DNA from: Adiantum capillus-veneris
Lineage: Eukaryota > Streptophyta > Polypodiopsida > Polypodiales > Pteridaceae
Direction: 5' to 3'
DNA: 64,000 nucleotides
Assembly (NCBI GenBank): GCA_014529385.2
Contig: CM043947.1
Location: 119,732,891-119,796,890, forward strand
The notes under the pieces are model-generated. The model was not told where the DNA came from, made no database searches, and saw only the letters and a list, made by a program, of their open reading frames with translations. The translations under genes and the position numbers were made by a program. Of this stretch, positions 1-11,405 are shown one piece after another (the stretch's first letter is position 1; each line of letters begins with the position of its first letter).

Positions 1-110
1 AGACATGGAAGCAGCTAAGCTAGAAGCTTATCAAAACTTGGTAAGAATCATGCAAGAAATGCTGGAAAAACAAAAAACCAAGCTTGAAAGTATCACAAAA
101 CCTGAAGAGC

Positions 111-707
111 TGTTGGGGGTTCCATCGTTGCAATAGCTCCAATGACCAACAAAATTATCAATCCGGACGGATGAGCTACCCGTGTAGGAAATGTAAACCC
201 TCACACGGTTAGTGAGCTAATCGTGGCAACACAAATGGTTAACTCTACAAGGTGAGCTTCTCGGCCTATGGAGGAGCTAAGCCACAATGAAGGGCAATCT
301 GCATATCCACTTCTCTTCACCTCCAATCAACCCAATCCCACACACTACAATTCCAAGATGCACACAACACTAATCCTATCATGCAACACACTAATCGCAA
401 GCACACACACATAGATCTATTAAGCACCAAACTCCAATCAAACCTACATGCACACACAAGAAAAAGAGGGCAATCACACAAGATTAGAGAGGGATAAACC
501 ACTAACTAGTTAAGATCTAGTTAATCTAAGCATCATAGGCAATCATAAGAGGTAAGAGGGAGGCATAGTGAGAGAGAATGAATCATTGATTAGTGTTAAT
601 CAAGTCTCATGAGCAAGGAGAAGCTCAAGGACTCCATAGCCACACACCTCAAGAGCTCTCACCAAAGAGTGCTCTCAACAAATGAGCTTGAGAACCCTGA
701 TTTCTTT
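111..707 (-). repeat. LTR, left copy, R/U5 part
   Basis: About 597 bp closely similar to 10493-11088. It starts TGTTGGGGG on plus, so the minus-strand LTR ends CCAACA. Similarity stops at the T-run at 705-707, exactly where the other copy continues into TTACACACT. Position 110 and below is unrelated DNA with no recognisable feature, so 111 is a real element edge. Confidence 0.8.
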
Positions 708-788
708 ACTTCGTCAGCGTAGCAGCGATTTCAAGAAACTCCGCTTCTCACTTAGCCATGTGGCTAGTGCTTATCTCTAAAAAAAACA

Positions 789-965
789 AGCTACACGGCC
801 GTCAACTTAAAAGTAACGAAGTAATCAGCAGGAGCAGCTCGCAACAAAGCACTTCGTCGTCACAGGAAGCTACGCCTTGAAAAGCTACGCCACCGTCAAC
901 TTAAAACTAACGAAGTAATCAACAGGAGCATCTCGCAACAAAGCACTTCGCAGGCATAGAAGAAG
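789..965 (+). repeat. Subterminal tandem repeat, two 94-bp units
   Basis: The string GTCAACTTAAAA and about 70 bp around it recur at a period of 94 bp (801 and 895). Each unit ends in AAGCACTTCG, a motif also seen next to both termini of the insertion. Repeats of this kind just inside an end often bind the element's own transposition protein. That role is inference here. Confidence 0.6.
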
Positions 966-3822
966 TCCTTCACAGGAAGCAGACGGTTGTTGGAGAAGAT
1001 AAAACTCTCGGGTCTCGGTGCCTCAGTTACGTCGTCGCATGCAGCGCTTCAGAAATTATCCTATAGTTTTGCTTGGTAAAAGGTACTTCTTTAATCTGGT
1101 CGTTCTCATGACTTCTTGATTTAGAGAGACGCAATATGTTTAGTTTGAAGAACTCTAGTCAGGCTCTCATGATTTGAAGTACAGACTTAAACCAAACATA
1201 TTCACAATTTGGGTATGCAAAGATGCTCACGTTAGCCATCTGTTTCCATTATGCACAGATGTCAAACATTGGGGATAGTTTGTTACCGGGCTTTTTTGGT
1301 ATTGTGTATAACAGTCTAGAAGGCTCAGCACCTGTACATAGTTGGAAACTTGGAAGAGACTTTAGATCTGCTAAAAACAGACTACGTCCTTGCTACACAA
1401 AAACTAAAAAAGCATATAAACAATATACAGTCTTGTTAAATACCTTACCTATGGTAAAGGGAGCCATGGATTGCTTTGTACGCATAGGTACCAAGATTAC
1501 CTATCATCTAGAATCAGGATATTTGAACTTGTTATGTCAATGACAACCTGCATCCTTAATCCGGCCCTTCTATGAGACTTTTTAGTCCAAAAAGAATGCT
1601 TGTGAGACACACATACAAACACACACACAATCACCTAATGACACAACTCATCTACAACAGTGTTTGGGAAAATTCGTTTTCACAAACATACAAAAATCCC
1701 TCCAAGAAAAATCTGAATCAGAAAGTTTACAATACTAGCGATTATTTTTACAAAATTAAGTTATTTTTCATGTATTTCCTTGGTCCGGGCCTGCAACTCG
1801 ACAGAGAGCAGTACTCTCATGGGACGCAAAAGCCATGTGGTTGCATTCAAGGCTTTCCAATCAATCGGTCACAAGGCTTTTCCAATCAGCTCTTGTGCAA
1901 TTTGTTCTCTCACTTTGCACTATACACCTCTCGAAAATTCATTGCTCCAAGGTTTGTGGCGATGATGCAGGGTGTGGTACTAGCATTGATGCAATATGAT
2001 CTATTGCATGCTATCGGTAGGAGTAGTTGGAGGACCTCGAGGGCCATGGAGTACACAGATGGCGTTAGCAAACTAGAGCTAGTCACAACACACAACACTA
2101 TTAGCAAATCCCTCATTGCCCCAGGGTTTGTGGCGATGGTGTAGGGTGTGGTACTACCGTTGATGCAATACGATCTATTTCATGCTGTCGGTAGGAGTAG
2201 TTGGAGGACCTCGAGGGCCATGGAGTACACAGATGGCGTTAGCAGACTAGGGCTAGTCACATCGCACAACACTACTAGCAAATCCCTCTTATCATCTCTA
2301 ATTGTTTGCTTCGTGATTCCTTGTTTCACAATGCTGCCAATTGTCTTGTAGATCTTCATTACTTGCTAGTGCATCTTACTTGGATAACTTATTTGATGTT
2401 TTGCGACCATGTACACCTTGTGAAGTGTCTAGGAGGGGAGAGTTATTATGCACAAGCAAGGGGTGTCCATGCTGAGGATAAAGAGGTCTCGCTAGAAGGA
2501 ATGGCAGTAGTTTTCACAATAATAACTAGGCCTTCTTGCTCATAGAAAAAAAGCCTACCTCGTCGACATAGCAAGAGCATTCTTCAATATCATAGATTTT
2601 GTAGGCCAAGCTCCTCCCTATTCATTCTAGCAGTAGAAGGTCGACAATGTCACTGTTTGCCTCGTCGCCATATTTGAATTGACCTTCATCTGCAGTGAAG
2701 CCTCTATGCCTTCCCGACGCAGCAATCATAGCAGCTTTGTGTGTATGTCCACCTTCAACTGCCTTACTCAGCTCGTTTCTACAGGTGGAACTACTTATGG
2801 CCTAACTCTATCATTTTTTTTCTGCAAACAAATCAAGAGAAACTTGGACACATCTCCTCTACATTCGCAACAACGACATATTCCAGCGTGCGGTGAGTAA
2901 GAAGTGCCACATTTTAATCTTGAAAGTTGAGGACACAATGAAAAGGAGCACACCAAAAATTGCATGCTGCCGTGGGAATGGCACGTTCCCTCATATTATA
3001 AAAATTGGGGAGGACTGTGAAAACTCCCCCGTGCAGGGACACCAGCATGTTTTCTTTTTTTTCCTATAACGTAAGAAGTGAAGGACATATACAAATAATG
3101 AGACTACGCTTAGAACCTTCAACATTGTGCTATTACTTTTCTAACGCTTCGTACTTATTCTTTGCAAGGGACATTGAGAAAATCAGGTATCACTTGCCTC
3201 TTCCCAGTTCGAAACCCCACAACAGCACAATCCAACACTAGGTACATGGTTGTTTTAAATGCTTGAACTGTTCGTTGCTTAGACGTGACTAGTAAGTAAA
3301 TATCACAAGGTTCTCATTGCATTGAATCATTAAGATTGAGTCCGACTTAAGCCTCCAATGGACCATCACCGAAAGCATAGGATACACCTCAGCAGATCGA
3401 AAGCGAGACATCGCACTTCAATCAAGAAGAAGGCTAGATTTCTACCATGCTCACAATCATAGATTGATATCCTCAATTTAGTATACTGATGGAGTTCAGA
3501 CGCTGCAGTGATATTCAGACCTTTAAGCATATGCTTTGTTTGTGGTGTAGTTTTCATCCAAAGAAGTGCCTCTTTTGATTGTACTCGAGCTCCAGATGAG
3601 ACATCGATTGCAATGTTTGCTAGTAGTCTATTGGTATGCAGCTTAGAGGTTACACAAATAGAAATGCAATGGGTGCAGTGCTCCACTTGTGAGAACTCAA
3701 GTGCACGTCGCAGATATTGTGTGCCCTTACTTCTAGACTACACAAGAAGAATATTGAACGGAAATCAACTTCACATATAGCTACTAAGCGTCATTGACAT
3801 ATCTGTCAATGCCATCTCAACA
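966..3822. other. Interior of the Helitron-like insertion with no recognisable gene
   Basis: Open frames at 1223-1543, 1572-2144 and 3366-3780 show no motif I recognise and no codon pattern that sets them apart. The last, just before the Rep remnant, may be decayed 5' coding sequence of the Helitron protein. A tandem duplication at 1941-2290 creates repeated peptide segments by chance. Confidence 0.4.
1941..2290 (+). repeat. 174-bp tandem duplication
   Basis: Two units start near 1941 and 2115 with about 90% identity. For example GGTTTGTGGCGATG occurs at 1951 and 2125. No function is visible. Confidence 0.75.
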
Positions 3823-5444
3823 GTGACAACAATTGCACGAGGTACACTAGACAGACGTTCAATATTAGATAACCCTCTGCTATCATGGAGTAAAGAGCAT
3901 AGAGCAACCTTCACAGATCAAGATCTAGCTACATCACAAGTGGCAGACATACTTGCATTCAATCTTGAGAACAACTTCGTACTACAGAAGTACATGTCAA
4001 TGGCCAAACGACCGAATAAGAAGCTTGGCCTCTGCATACTAAGTCAAGATAGTGTGAGTAAGACCATTCAACAACAACAAGACAACGCACCGTTTGCACT
4101 GATGGCGCAGCTTGACACAAGTTTGATGTTTGGTATCATTGAAAACATCATTGAACCAGCCAGGCAAAGAGCATTCACCGCTAGTGATACTTACGAATTT
4201 GCTTCTCTACAGCTCCGTGGCCGTCAACAATTGCTTGAGAGAACAGTTACTTTCAAGCCCAAAGGCATGCCTACCGCAACAAGCTCTATGAACGACATCA
4301 CAATAGAGAGAGCAACGTTTCCATTCCTGTTCCCTTTTGGGAAAGGCCAGTATGATGGTAAAATCAACTTCAGTACATATGTAAAGGTACGTGCATTGAC
4401 TCTGTTCTCCATTTACACCCTGTACAATCCATACTTGGTCATAATGTACCAACTAAAGCAGGCACTTATGTTGGCTAACAATACATACACGAGGTTGTTG
4501 CAAAGGGACATTGACAACTACAAGAGGGCCAATCGTACAGCAACTGACGAAGATACTTTGAGACATGTGCTTCGGTACAACACCCCTTCCAGCATGCCAG
4601 GTTCCTGCTCGTGGCACCGCAAGAACCTAAAGGACTTGATAGAAATGGTGGACGAATGGGGAATGCTTGATTTCTTCTTGACTTTCACTGCCGATGAGGT
4701 CACATACGCAAGATGGCCTGAGATTGACACGATCGAGCTAATTGCACGTCATTTGAACACCTCCTTCATTTGGACAGACTGCCCAGTCGAATGCACCCTC
4801 ACCTTCCACTCTAAGTTCCAAATGCTTATGTCCAAATATATACTTGCAAAAGGCGTGTTGGGCCGTGTGCAACACCACTTGGTTAGATATGAGGTCCAAA
4901 ATAGAGGATCATTGCATGCTCATGTCATACTGTGGATGCATGAAGAAGACAAAGAGAAACTATCTGTTGAAATAGCTGCATACATCCTGACAGAAACTAG
5001 CTCTGTAGTTTTGCCAGAAGTAAGCCACCTCCGAGAACTTGTACTCAGGAAACAACTTCACAAGTGCTGTACAAGTTGTTACCACGGTCAAAGAGATGGA
5101 GTATGTAAACACGGGTTTCCATTCCATGCGCAACCAAATCCAAACCCAGTCTTCAACGAACAAAATCACAGATGGCAATACTTTAGTCCCCGACATGAAG
5201 ACAGAAATGTTATACCGTACCACCCTACAGTGCTTCTAGATGAGGTGCACATATGAATATACAACGGGTCACCAATTCATTGTTGTCCTACTACCTCTTG
5301 AAGTATGCACTCAAAATTGAACCAACGGGCCATCTCAACATCCACTCAGAAGATGGAGAGTGCTTTAGCCTAGGTGGCCTTGACACTGTAAAATTGAAGC
5401 TGATCTCAGCCTCCTTACTGTCGAAACCTATCTCAGCAACATAA
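3823..5444 (+). pseudogene. Helitron Rep (HUH endonuclease) domain remnant
   Basis: A 477-residue open frame (3823-5253) matches the Helitron-like N-terminal and Rep region. Around residues 355-372 it has EVQNRGSLHAHVILW, the two-histidine motif that binds the metal for nicking and rolling-circle joining. FPFLFPFGKGQ and TFTADE are also typical of the family. A Cys/His cluster (CCTSCYH...CKHGFP) follows. The frame then shifts near 5253, and family sequence continues as QRVTNSLLSYYLLKYALK up to about 5350, so the protein is broken before the Rep tyrosines. The role in an intact element would be to nick and transfer single-stranded element DNA in the nucleus. It sits directly upstream of the helicase part of the same polyprotein. 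Confidence 0.85.
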
Positions 5445-5930
5445 GTGGCATTAAATTGTTTGCAAATCCCAATCATTTCAAAGAGTGATAGTGTCCAATA
5501 CGTCGACCCATCACCCCCGGCACTATGACAACGAATCATTTCTCACAACAATGATGTCTTGTTGCACCCTGTTGATCTTTATTGTGTACGACCACAAACT
5601 CTGGAGAAGCTTGCATTCTATGACTTCCACAAGAATTACATAGTGACAAAGTGAAAATAAAGGAAGAAAAGTATTTTAGAGGAGAATACCTACGGCCAAT
5701 CGCTGCAGCGGCAACACCGACTGGTCCATTTCACAGACTTTCACCCAGGGCATCATCCGGAGGCTTTCTTTTACAACGTGCTGCTAAAGAGCATCACCTT
5801 CAGAAATGAATCCCAGCTGCTCTCACCGGAGAACACATCCAGGTCATACTATCTTGAGTGCAAACTTAGAAATTTGATACTGACAGATGAGGACCTTGAG
5901 ATGTACATCACAGAGTACACACAATGAAAT

Positions 5931-7383
5931 ATGCTCACAATAGATCAAACACACCAATTTCACAACATGATACTAAAGAAGACATCCTCAACAAAGGCTG
6001 CCTCATTTCAATCTGTAGATGTGCAAACAACATATGAGCAACAGGACATGCCTTCTCGTATCTCTACCCTTCTAAACGAGCTTCAAAACGTTCAAAACAC
6101 GTCACTGACATCTGAACAAGCAGAGATCTACAAGAAGCTCACAGCATCAAAGGGTGGACTGCATGTGATCACAGGCACTCCTGGGAGTGGAAAACGATTC
6201 TTCATTAGATATATCACAATCCAACTCATAATGTAAGGGAAAATTGTCACACTCGCTGCTTCGACTGGTGTAGCAGCGCGACGAGGTTAGGCAGCAATGC
6301 AACAACTGCCCATTACCAATTCAAGATACCAGTGCGCACACAACAGTATCCCCTGTCAATCTTCGAAACTGATGACATATACATCAGTATTAAAGAAGCA
6401 AACACAATTATCATAGACGATATTTCTATGTTGACAAAGCAAAATTTTGATCTCATAGTACTACAAATTGTGAATGTCACCAACGGCACACTACTACACC
6501 CATTCAAAGATAAAAAGGTCTTCTTGTTCGGTGATTTGGCACAGTTGCCGCCAATATGCAGGCATCAAAGTGATCAGTGCTACTCATGCCACATCACAAG
6601 ATCCACTGATTGGTCCACTGCTACTATGTACATTATGTCTTGCTCAGTACGCCATGCAAAAGATATCTCTTTCATAGAGTTCCTCAATACAATAAGAGTC
6701 AGGCTCCCCACGAAGAAAGAGATCCACGATGCGCTCGGTGACCGCATCATAAACCAGGATCAAATAGAGCAACACATGGATAGGAATATGACAATAATTT
6801 TCACACACAAGAGTGACATTCGGTATTATAATAACCTTCTCTTGGAACGCTTTCATCGGCATAGTCACATCATCCAAATCGGCCTCAAGAAGAATGCACA
6901 CAACGTCCCTGAGCTCCAAGCATGGCTTGGAGATCCCGACATCCACGTAATTGACAGAATAACAAAAGGATCAAAGGTGCTGATAACAGAGAACATAGAC
7001 TTAACAATTGGAGCAGCCAATGGATCAATATGTCGCGTAGACAAAATCCTCCAAGATGAAGAAGGAGGCATCAAAGCAATCAAAGTCACACCGGACGCAT
7101 CCAAACAAGAACTTACACTTCGACGATCAAAGCATAGCAGGCGGACATTCAATGGGCACTGGTACCATAAATCCACATTCCCAATAGCTCTCGCCTATGC
7201 TATGATTGGACACAAGTCCCAAGGTGCAACAATCAACACCAACGTCTTACTCATTGTAAAAGAAGTTTTCGCCCTGGCCTTCTATACGTGATGCTATCAC
7301 GCATCATCGAGCAAACCCGACTACATTTACTACAGCTTCCTACTCCAAAGATGTTCACACCATCTAGATTTTTGACCTTCTAA
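5931..7383 (+). pseudogene. Helitron PIF1-like helicase domain remnant
   Basis: This continues the Rep polyprotein after about 480 bp of frame-broken sequence. The first segment (5931-6233) carries Walker A GTPGSGK. After a stop and frame change, 6332-7288 carries Walker B IIIDDISM, motif III GDLAQLPPI and the C-terminal PIALAYAMIGHKSQG that marks PIF1/RecD-like SF1B helicases. Near 7275 a further frameshift moves the tail into another frame, where PGLLYVMLSRIIEQ and then a stop (7381-7383) complete the usual family ending. The helicase would unwind the displaced strand during rolling-circle transposition. With at least three frame breaks it cannot be expressed intact. Confidence 0.88.
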
Positions 7384-7714
7384 ATATGAATGTTTCCTAC
7401 CCCCTCGTCAGTATCAATTCTTCTTTCTATTAAACTAATTGAATCACCTTGTAACTGCCCTGTATATAAAGCACAAATTTTAGTTCAACTGCTTATCTTC
7501 TCTTCTGTCGACTTGTCATGTTCAATATGTTACATTCTTGACACATCTTCCCTATCACCCCTACTCACTCTGATCCACCTTTTGTAAATTTACTGCTCTT
7601 CCCTTTTTCACTTCATTCATTTGTGTGCAAACATTTGTCGGATCTTATCCTTCAAAAATGCTGTAAGAGGTCATCAAAATAATTATTTTTACGTGCAAGA
7701 AAATAAATCAAACA

Positions 7715-8481
7715 ATGGATCACAACACGGTACATTTTGCTCGCTTGTCTGATCTTGCATCTGCGTATGTATACACATGCGAATCAATTACTCATCTTAC
7801 TGTGCAGATCTTCAAGCAATACACGAACAATGCAAAGGAAACGCAACCAATGATACAACCTAAGAGATTTTACCTCACGACTAAGCATATGAAATTGGCT
7901 AACTCAGCAGGCGAGAAACCCCATGCGTATATTGAGGGGTTTCATACTTTTCAAGAGCGTCACAACTTCATGAATAAGTGCAATGCAAGATATAAAGCTC
8001 TAAACCAAACGATGGCCATACCAAACACAGAGAGGATGAAAACAGGTACTATTAGAAGAGAAAAATATAATACCTTCTATCTGTTACGCTAACCAGCTTG
8101 CTCTTACATCCTACAGGTCTCATGAAGCAAATACTTGAAGAGCTTGATATCTTGTACGAGGATGATGAGAGTATGTTGTGTAATGTTGAAGCACAACAAC
8201 TCCTCGACACAAAAACTGAAGGAATTACATTGTACACGATGGAGCAGCTGCGGTTTCGTTACAACATTGATTTAGCTGAACTTTCAAAAGCTACTCAAGA
8301 AAACTATGCCGCTATCTTGACAAATTTCATGACTTCGGAAAATCACATGCACGACGCAACTAATCCACCTATCACAATCCAGAAGGTAGCATGGCACTAC
8401 AGCGAACACAAGGCAGTAAATTGCGGCCAACTAGCCTCTCCATACGAGCCAGTTGCAATAGACCAAGGCAAGTATGGATAA
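7715..8481 (+). CDS. Hypothetical two-exon gene inside the Helitron-like insertion
   Basis: Exon 1 (7715-8045) and exon 2 (8117-8481) join in frame if a 71-bp intron is removed. The donor is ACAG/GTACTA and the acceptor CTTACATCCTACAG, so a codon split 1+2 gives ...MKTGLMKQ. The product is about 231 residues, mostly polar, with no signal peptide and no membrane segment. I do not recognise it. A GTATGG at about 8472 could be a further donor leading to an exon near 9101. Its place downstream of Rep/helicase suggests either a Helitron accessory protein or captured host exons. No OB-fold (RPA) signature is obvious. Confidence 0.4.
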
Positions 8482-9100
8482 CAAGTATCACTAGCTTCCA
8501 TTCATTTCTCCGTGGTACCGTCATTTTTTTATTGACCTTACCAATCTACGTGCAATGTAGATTTAGACACTCATCAACAACCAGAGACAAGCATTGGCCT
8601 TCCACCCCAGAAAAATACATAGTCTACAATATACGCTGCACAAAAAACGATAGGAGATAGATCGGAGTTACGAATAACGTCCATAAACGCGTAAGCCAGC
8701 ACAAGCGCAATCCTTCGAAGAGAATGCGAGCGGACATGCAGACACATAGTTCTTTCGAGGACAATTTTGAAATTACCACTTTAGCAACTAGTACGAATAT
8801 ACATAAAGCTAGAAACTTAGAGCATTTCTATATTAAACAACACAAAACAACATCTGCATTAGGTTATATCGTTTGTTCTGGACATCCACCAAGATTGAGA
8901 AAATATTATTTTTTGAAAAAAAACAAGAACATATAACTGCGAACTTCTGCCATCTTCATTTCATTGTTTTGTTCACTGTCTTTGTCATATAACGTTGATC
9001 GTTGGCTTCAACAATGTCTTTTTTTTTTCCATTCAAGCTATGACAGACATGACAACTTATCATCTTCTTTGATTTAAATGCTTTTTCTTTTTAGTTTAGA

Positions 9101-9517
9101 ATGGGTAGGCCGATTGAGCAGCAGCCAAAATTTGAGACTGCAATGTATAAGTTGCAATACTGTCTTTACCCACATTTGCAAGAGCGGGTGCTCAGACACT
9201 ACATGCATAAATGGAGTGAGTTCATTCCATGGCCAGTTCAACCACCTATCTCGTGGCATCCACATTACATCACTTGGAATACACTCAATCGACAAATCAC
9301 CATGGACATCGCCGTGCTAGTTGGTTGCTCCACAAAACACCATTGTATGTGGTTCGTGCAGATTGCGGACGTACTCGGCCTACTCGAGACTATAGAATTT
9401 AATTACTCTAACGTGGTCCCCAACCACCTTCAGTCAACTAAACAATTCGTTTCGCGCTATTTTTCTGTCAACCAATTAGCCACACGCGCAACTTTGAAGA
9501 GCATCTTACTGATATAG
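9101..9517 (+). CDS. Hypothetical exon/ORF inside the Helitron-like insertion
   Basis: A 138-residue frame begins MGRPIEQQ just after an acceptor-like TTTTTAGTTTAG. It is rich in Trp and His (for example KWSEFIPWPVQPPISWHPHY), unlike random AT-rich frames nearby. No family is recognised. It could be a later exon of the gene at 7715-8481 or an independent remnant. Confidence 0.3.
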   Translation: MGRPIEQQPKFETAMYKLQYCLYPHLQERVLRHYMHKWSEFIPWPVQPPISWHPHYITWNTLNRQITMDIAVLVGCSTKHHCMWFVQIADVLGLLETIEFNYSNVVPNHLQSTKQFVSRYFSVNQLATRATLKSILLI

Positions 9518-9764
9518 CCCTTTCTTCCTGCATCAAAAAATCCTACTGATATGTGTTGTCACCTAGTCCTCCTCCTCTTCTCCAAAGAAGTTCTGTCCAT
9601 TTCATTGTAAAGAAGTCATTGCATGCTACATTCAAAGTCTTCCCAACTCTTGTTTGCTTAGTTCCGTTCTTAATTCATCAACTTTTTGTCACACTATTTA
9701 CATCAAATCATTTCAGTGACTTACAGTCACGTAGCGTACAAGATTTGTGCAAAATAAATAATAA

Positions 9765-9770
<6 letters not shown>

Positions 9771-9857
<87 letters not shown>
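9771..9857 (+). repeat. Compound microsatellite (CT)n(CA)n
   Basis: A run of CT to about 9818 is followed directly by a run of CA to about 9857. A shorter CT run lies at 9995-10026. Open frames through it are low-complexity artefacts. Confidence 0.95.
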
Positions 9858-9858
<1 letters not shown>

Positions 9859-10125
9859 TTCATTTCTTCATTCTTCTTTGCGGATGTATGCTCCTATTCA
9901 GTGCTTGCATGAGAAGAAAACAATATATACATTCCTGTACATATGATTGACTTCTACTTCCTTGTGCCAACAAGATTTGTCGAAAAAAAATAAGCTCTCT
10001 CTCTCTGTCTCTCTCTCTCTCTCTCTCAACTTTCACTTCTATGTTCTTTTTACTAATGTATACTCTTCTTCAATGCTTCGATGCTTCTACCACTTTCGAT
10101 TATACATGTTGACGAAGCACTCTAG

Positions 10126-10446
10126 TTTTACACACTGCCTTATATATCTAGGGTAAAAATATGCAATGTCCGGGAGCCCAAGGCCTTTAGGGCTCCACCA
10201 CTTACTGAATCTGCAACCTAGGCACAGTAACTGACCTATTCTTTACATCTTGGAACTCCCATTGAGCTCATAACAAATTAAAAATATTACAATGGCTTGA
10301 AATAAATCGGGAATTTACAATATGTGACCATTGTGGGAAAATGTGTAACTCCAATCTTCACCGCTTCTTCTGGTTGATCTTTGATGAGCATCCATACGTC
10401 TTTGGTCTTATGAAGCTCTTGTTAACTGGCATTGACTCAATTAACA
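10126..10446 (-). repeat. LTR, left copy, U3 part
   Basis: This matches 11087-11140 joined to 15071-15344. The minus strand starts TGTTAATTGAGTC right after the polypurine tract and carries a TATATAAGG box near 10135-10145. Together with 111-707 it makes one complete LTR. Confidence 0.8.
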
Positions 10447-10492
10447 TTCCCCCCTTCCGATTTCAGTGCCCGTCTTCGGCAACAGCGCCAAA
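10447..10492 (-). promoter_or_regulatory. Miniature interior: primer-binding site fused to polypurine tract
   Basis: On the minus strand, LTR end CCAACA is followed by TTTGGCGCTGTTGCCG (primer-site-like, tRNA-Asp type) and then by CGGAAGGGGGGAA (polypurine tract), and the next LTR starts at once. The whole coding interior is absent. The polypurine half is shared with the 3' end of the interior at 15345-15400. Confidence 0.6.
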
Positions 10493-11140
10493 TGTTGGGG
10501 GTTCCATCGTTGCAATAGCTCCAATGACCAACAACATTATGAATCCGGAGGGATGAGCTACCCAGCTAGGGCATGGAAACACTCACCCGGTTAGTGAGTT
10601 AATCGTGGCAACACAAATGGTTAACTCTACAAGGTGAGCTTCTCGGCCTATGGAGGAGCTAAGCCGCAATGAAGGGCAATCTCCATATCCACTGCTCTTT
10701 ACCTCCAATCAACCCAATCACACACACTACGATTGCAAGATGCACACAACACTAATCCTCTCATGTAACACACTAATCGCAAGCACACACACATAGATCT
10801 ATCGAGCACCACACTCCAAACAAACCTACATGCGCACACAAGAAAAAGAGGTCAATCACACAAGACTAGAGAGGGATTAACCACTAATTAGTTAAGATCT
10901 AGTTAATCTAAGCATCATAGGCAATCATAAGAGGTAAGAGAGAGGCATAGTGAGAGAGAATGTATCATTGATTAGTGTTAATCAAGTCGCATGAGCAAGG
11001 AGAAGCTCAAGGACTCCATAGCCACACACCTCAAGAGCTCTCATCAAAGAGTGCTCTCAACAAATCTTGAGAACCCCGATTTCTTTTTACACACTCCCTT
11101 ATATACCTAGGGTAAAAATATGCAATGTTTGGGCGCCCAA
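10493..11140 (-). repeat. LTR, right copy, left segment
   Basis: R/U5 plus the start of U3 of the right-hand LTR, nearly identical to the split left copy. It ends in CCCAA at 11136-11140, the target duplication of the copia insertion. Confidence 0.85.
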
Positions 11141-11326
11141 TGAAGGGGATCGGGGAGCACCACAGACGGAGAGTGAGAGAGAGATAAGGAGACAGACACG
11201 ATGTGGGTGGGGAGACTCAAAGAGTGAGCAGCCCCCTATACACTTATGCTATGTACAAGGTATACAAGTCAGTGGGCGCCCAGACTTTGGGCGGCTGGGC
11301 AAGGCACATGCGCCTATACCCCAAGA
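11141..11326 (-). repeat. 3' LTR of the copia derivative
   Basis: 186 bp, almost identical to 14880-15065. On minus it starts TCTTGGGG where the other LTR has TGTTGGGG, a single change in the terminal dinucleotide. Confidence 0.9.
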
Positions 11327-11405
11327 ACCTCCCACTTAAAGGCGACTGTGTCTTTAAGCAAGGGAACCTAGTCTAAAGACTACAAAAGGCGAGAGAAAAC
11401 CACTC

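Larger units (their letters stand above)
708..10125 (+). mobile_element. Helitron-like insertion (9.4 kb) inside an LTR
   Basis: The LTR sequence stops at 707 and resumes at 10126, so everything between was inserted. The block carries Helitron Rep (HUH) and PIF1-like helicase remnants on the plus strand. Its right end reads CACTCTAG followed by T, matching the Helitron 3' CTRR-T rule. Both ends carry the motif TTCGTCA in inverted orientation (711-717 and near 10110-10118). The left end lacks the textbook TC-starting terminus, and no strong hairpin is visible before CTAG. A shared TTTAC on both sides (705-709 and 10127-10131) could instead be a 5-bp target duplication of another element type. 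The Helitron genes inside favour the first reading. The coordinates are firm to within a few bases. Confidence 0.6.

Noticed and set aside
1572-2144. 190-residue frame as a gene
   Set aside because: It runs into a 174-bp DNA duplication and has no recognisable domain. It is likely chance.
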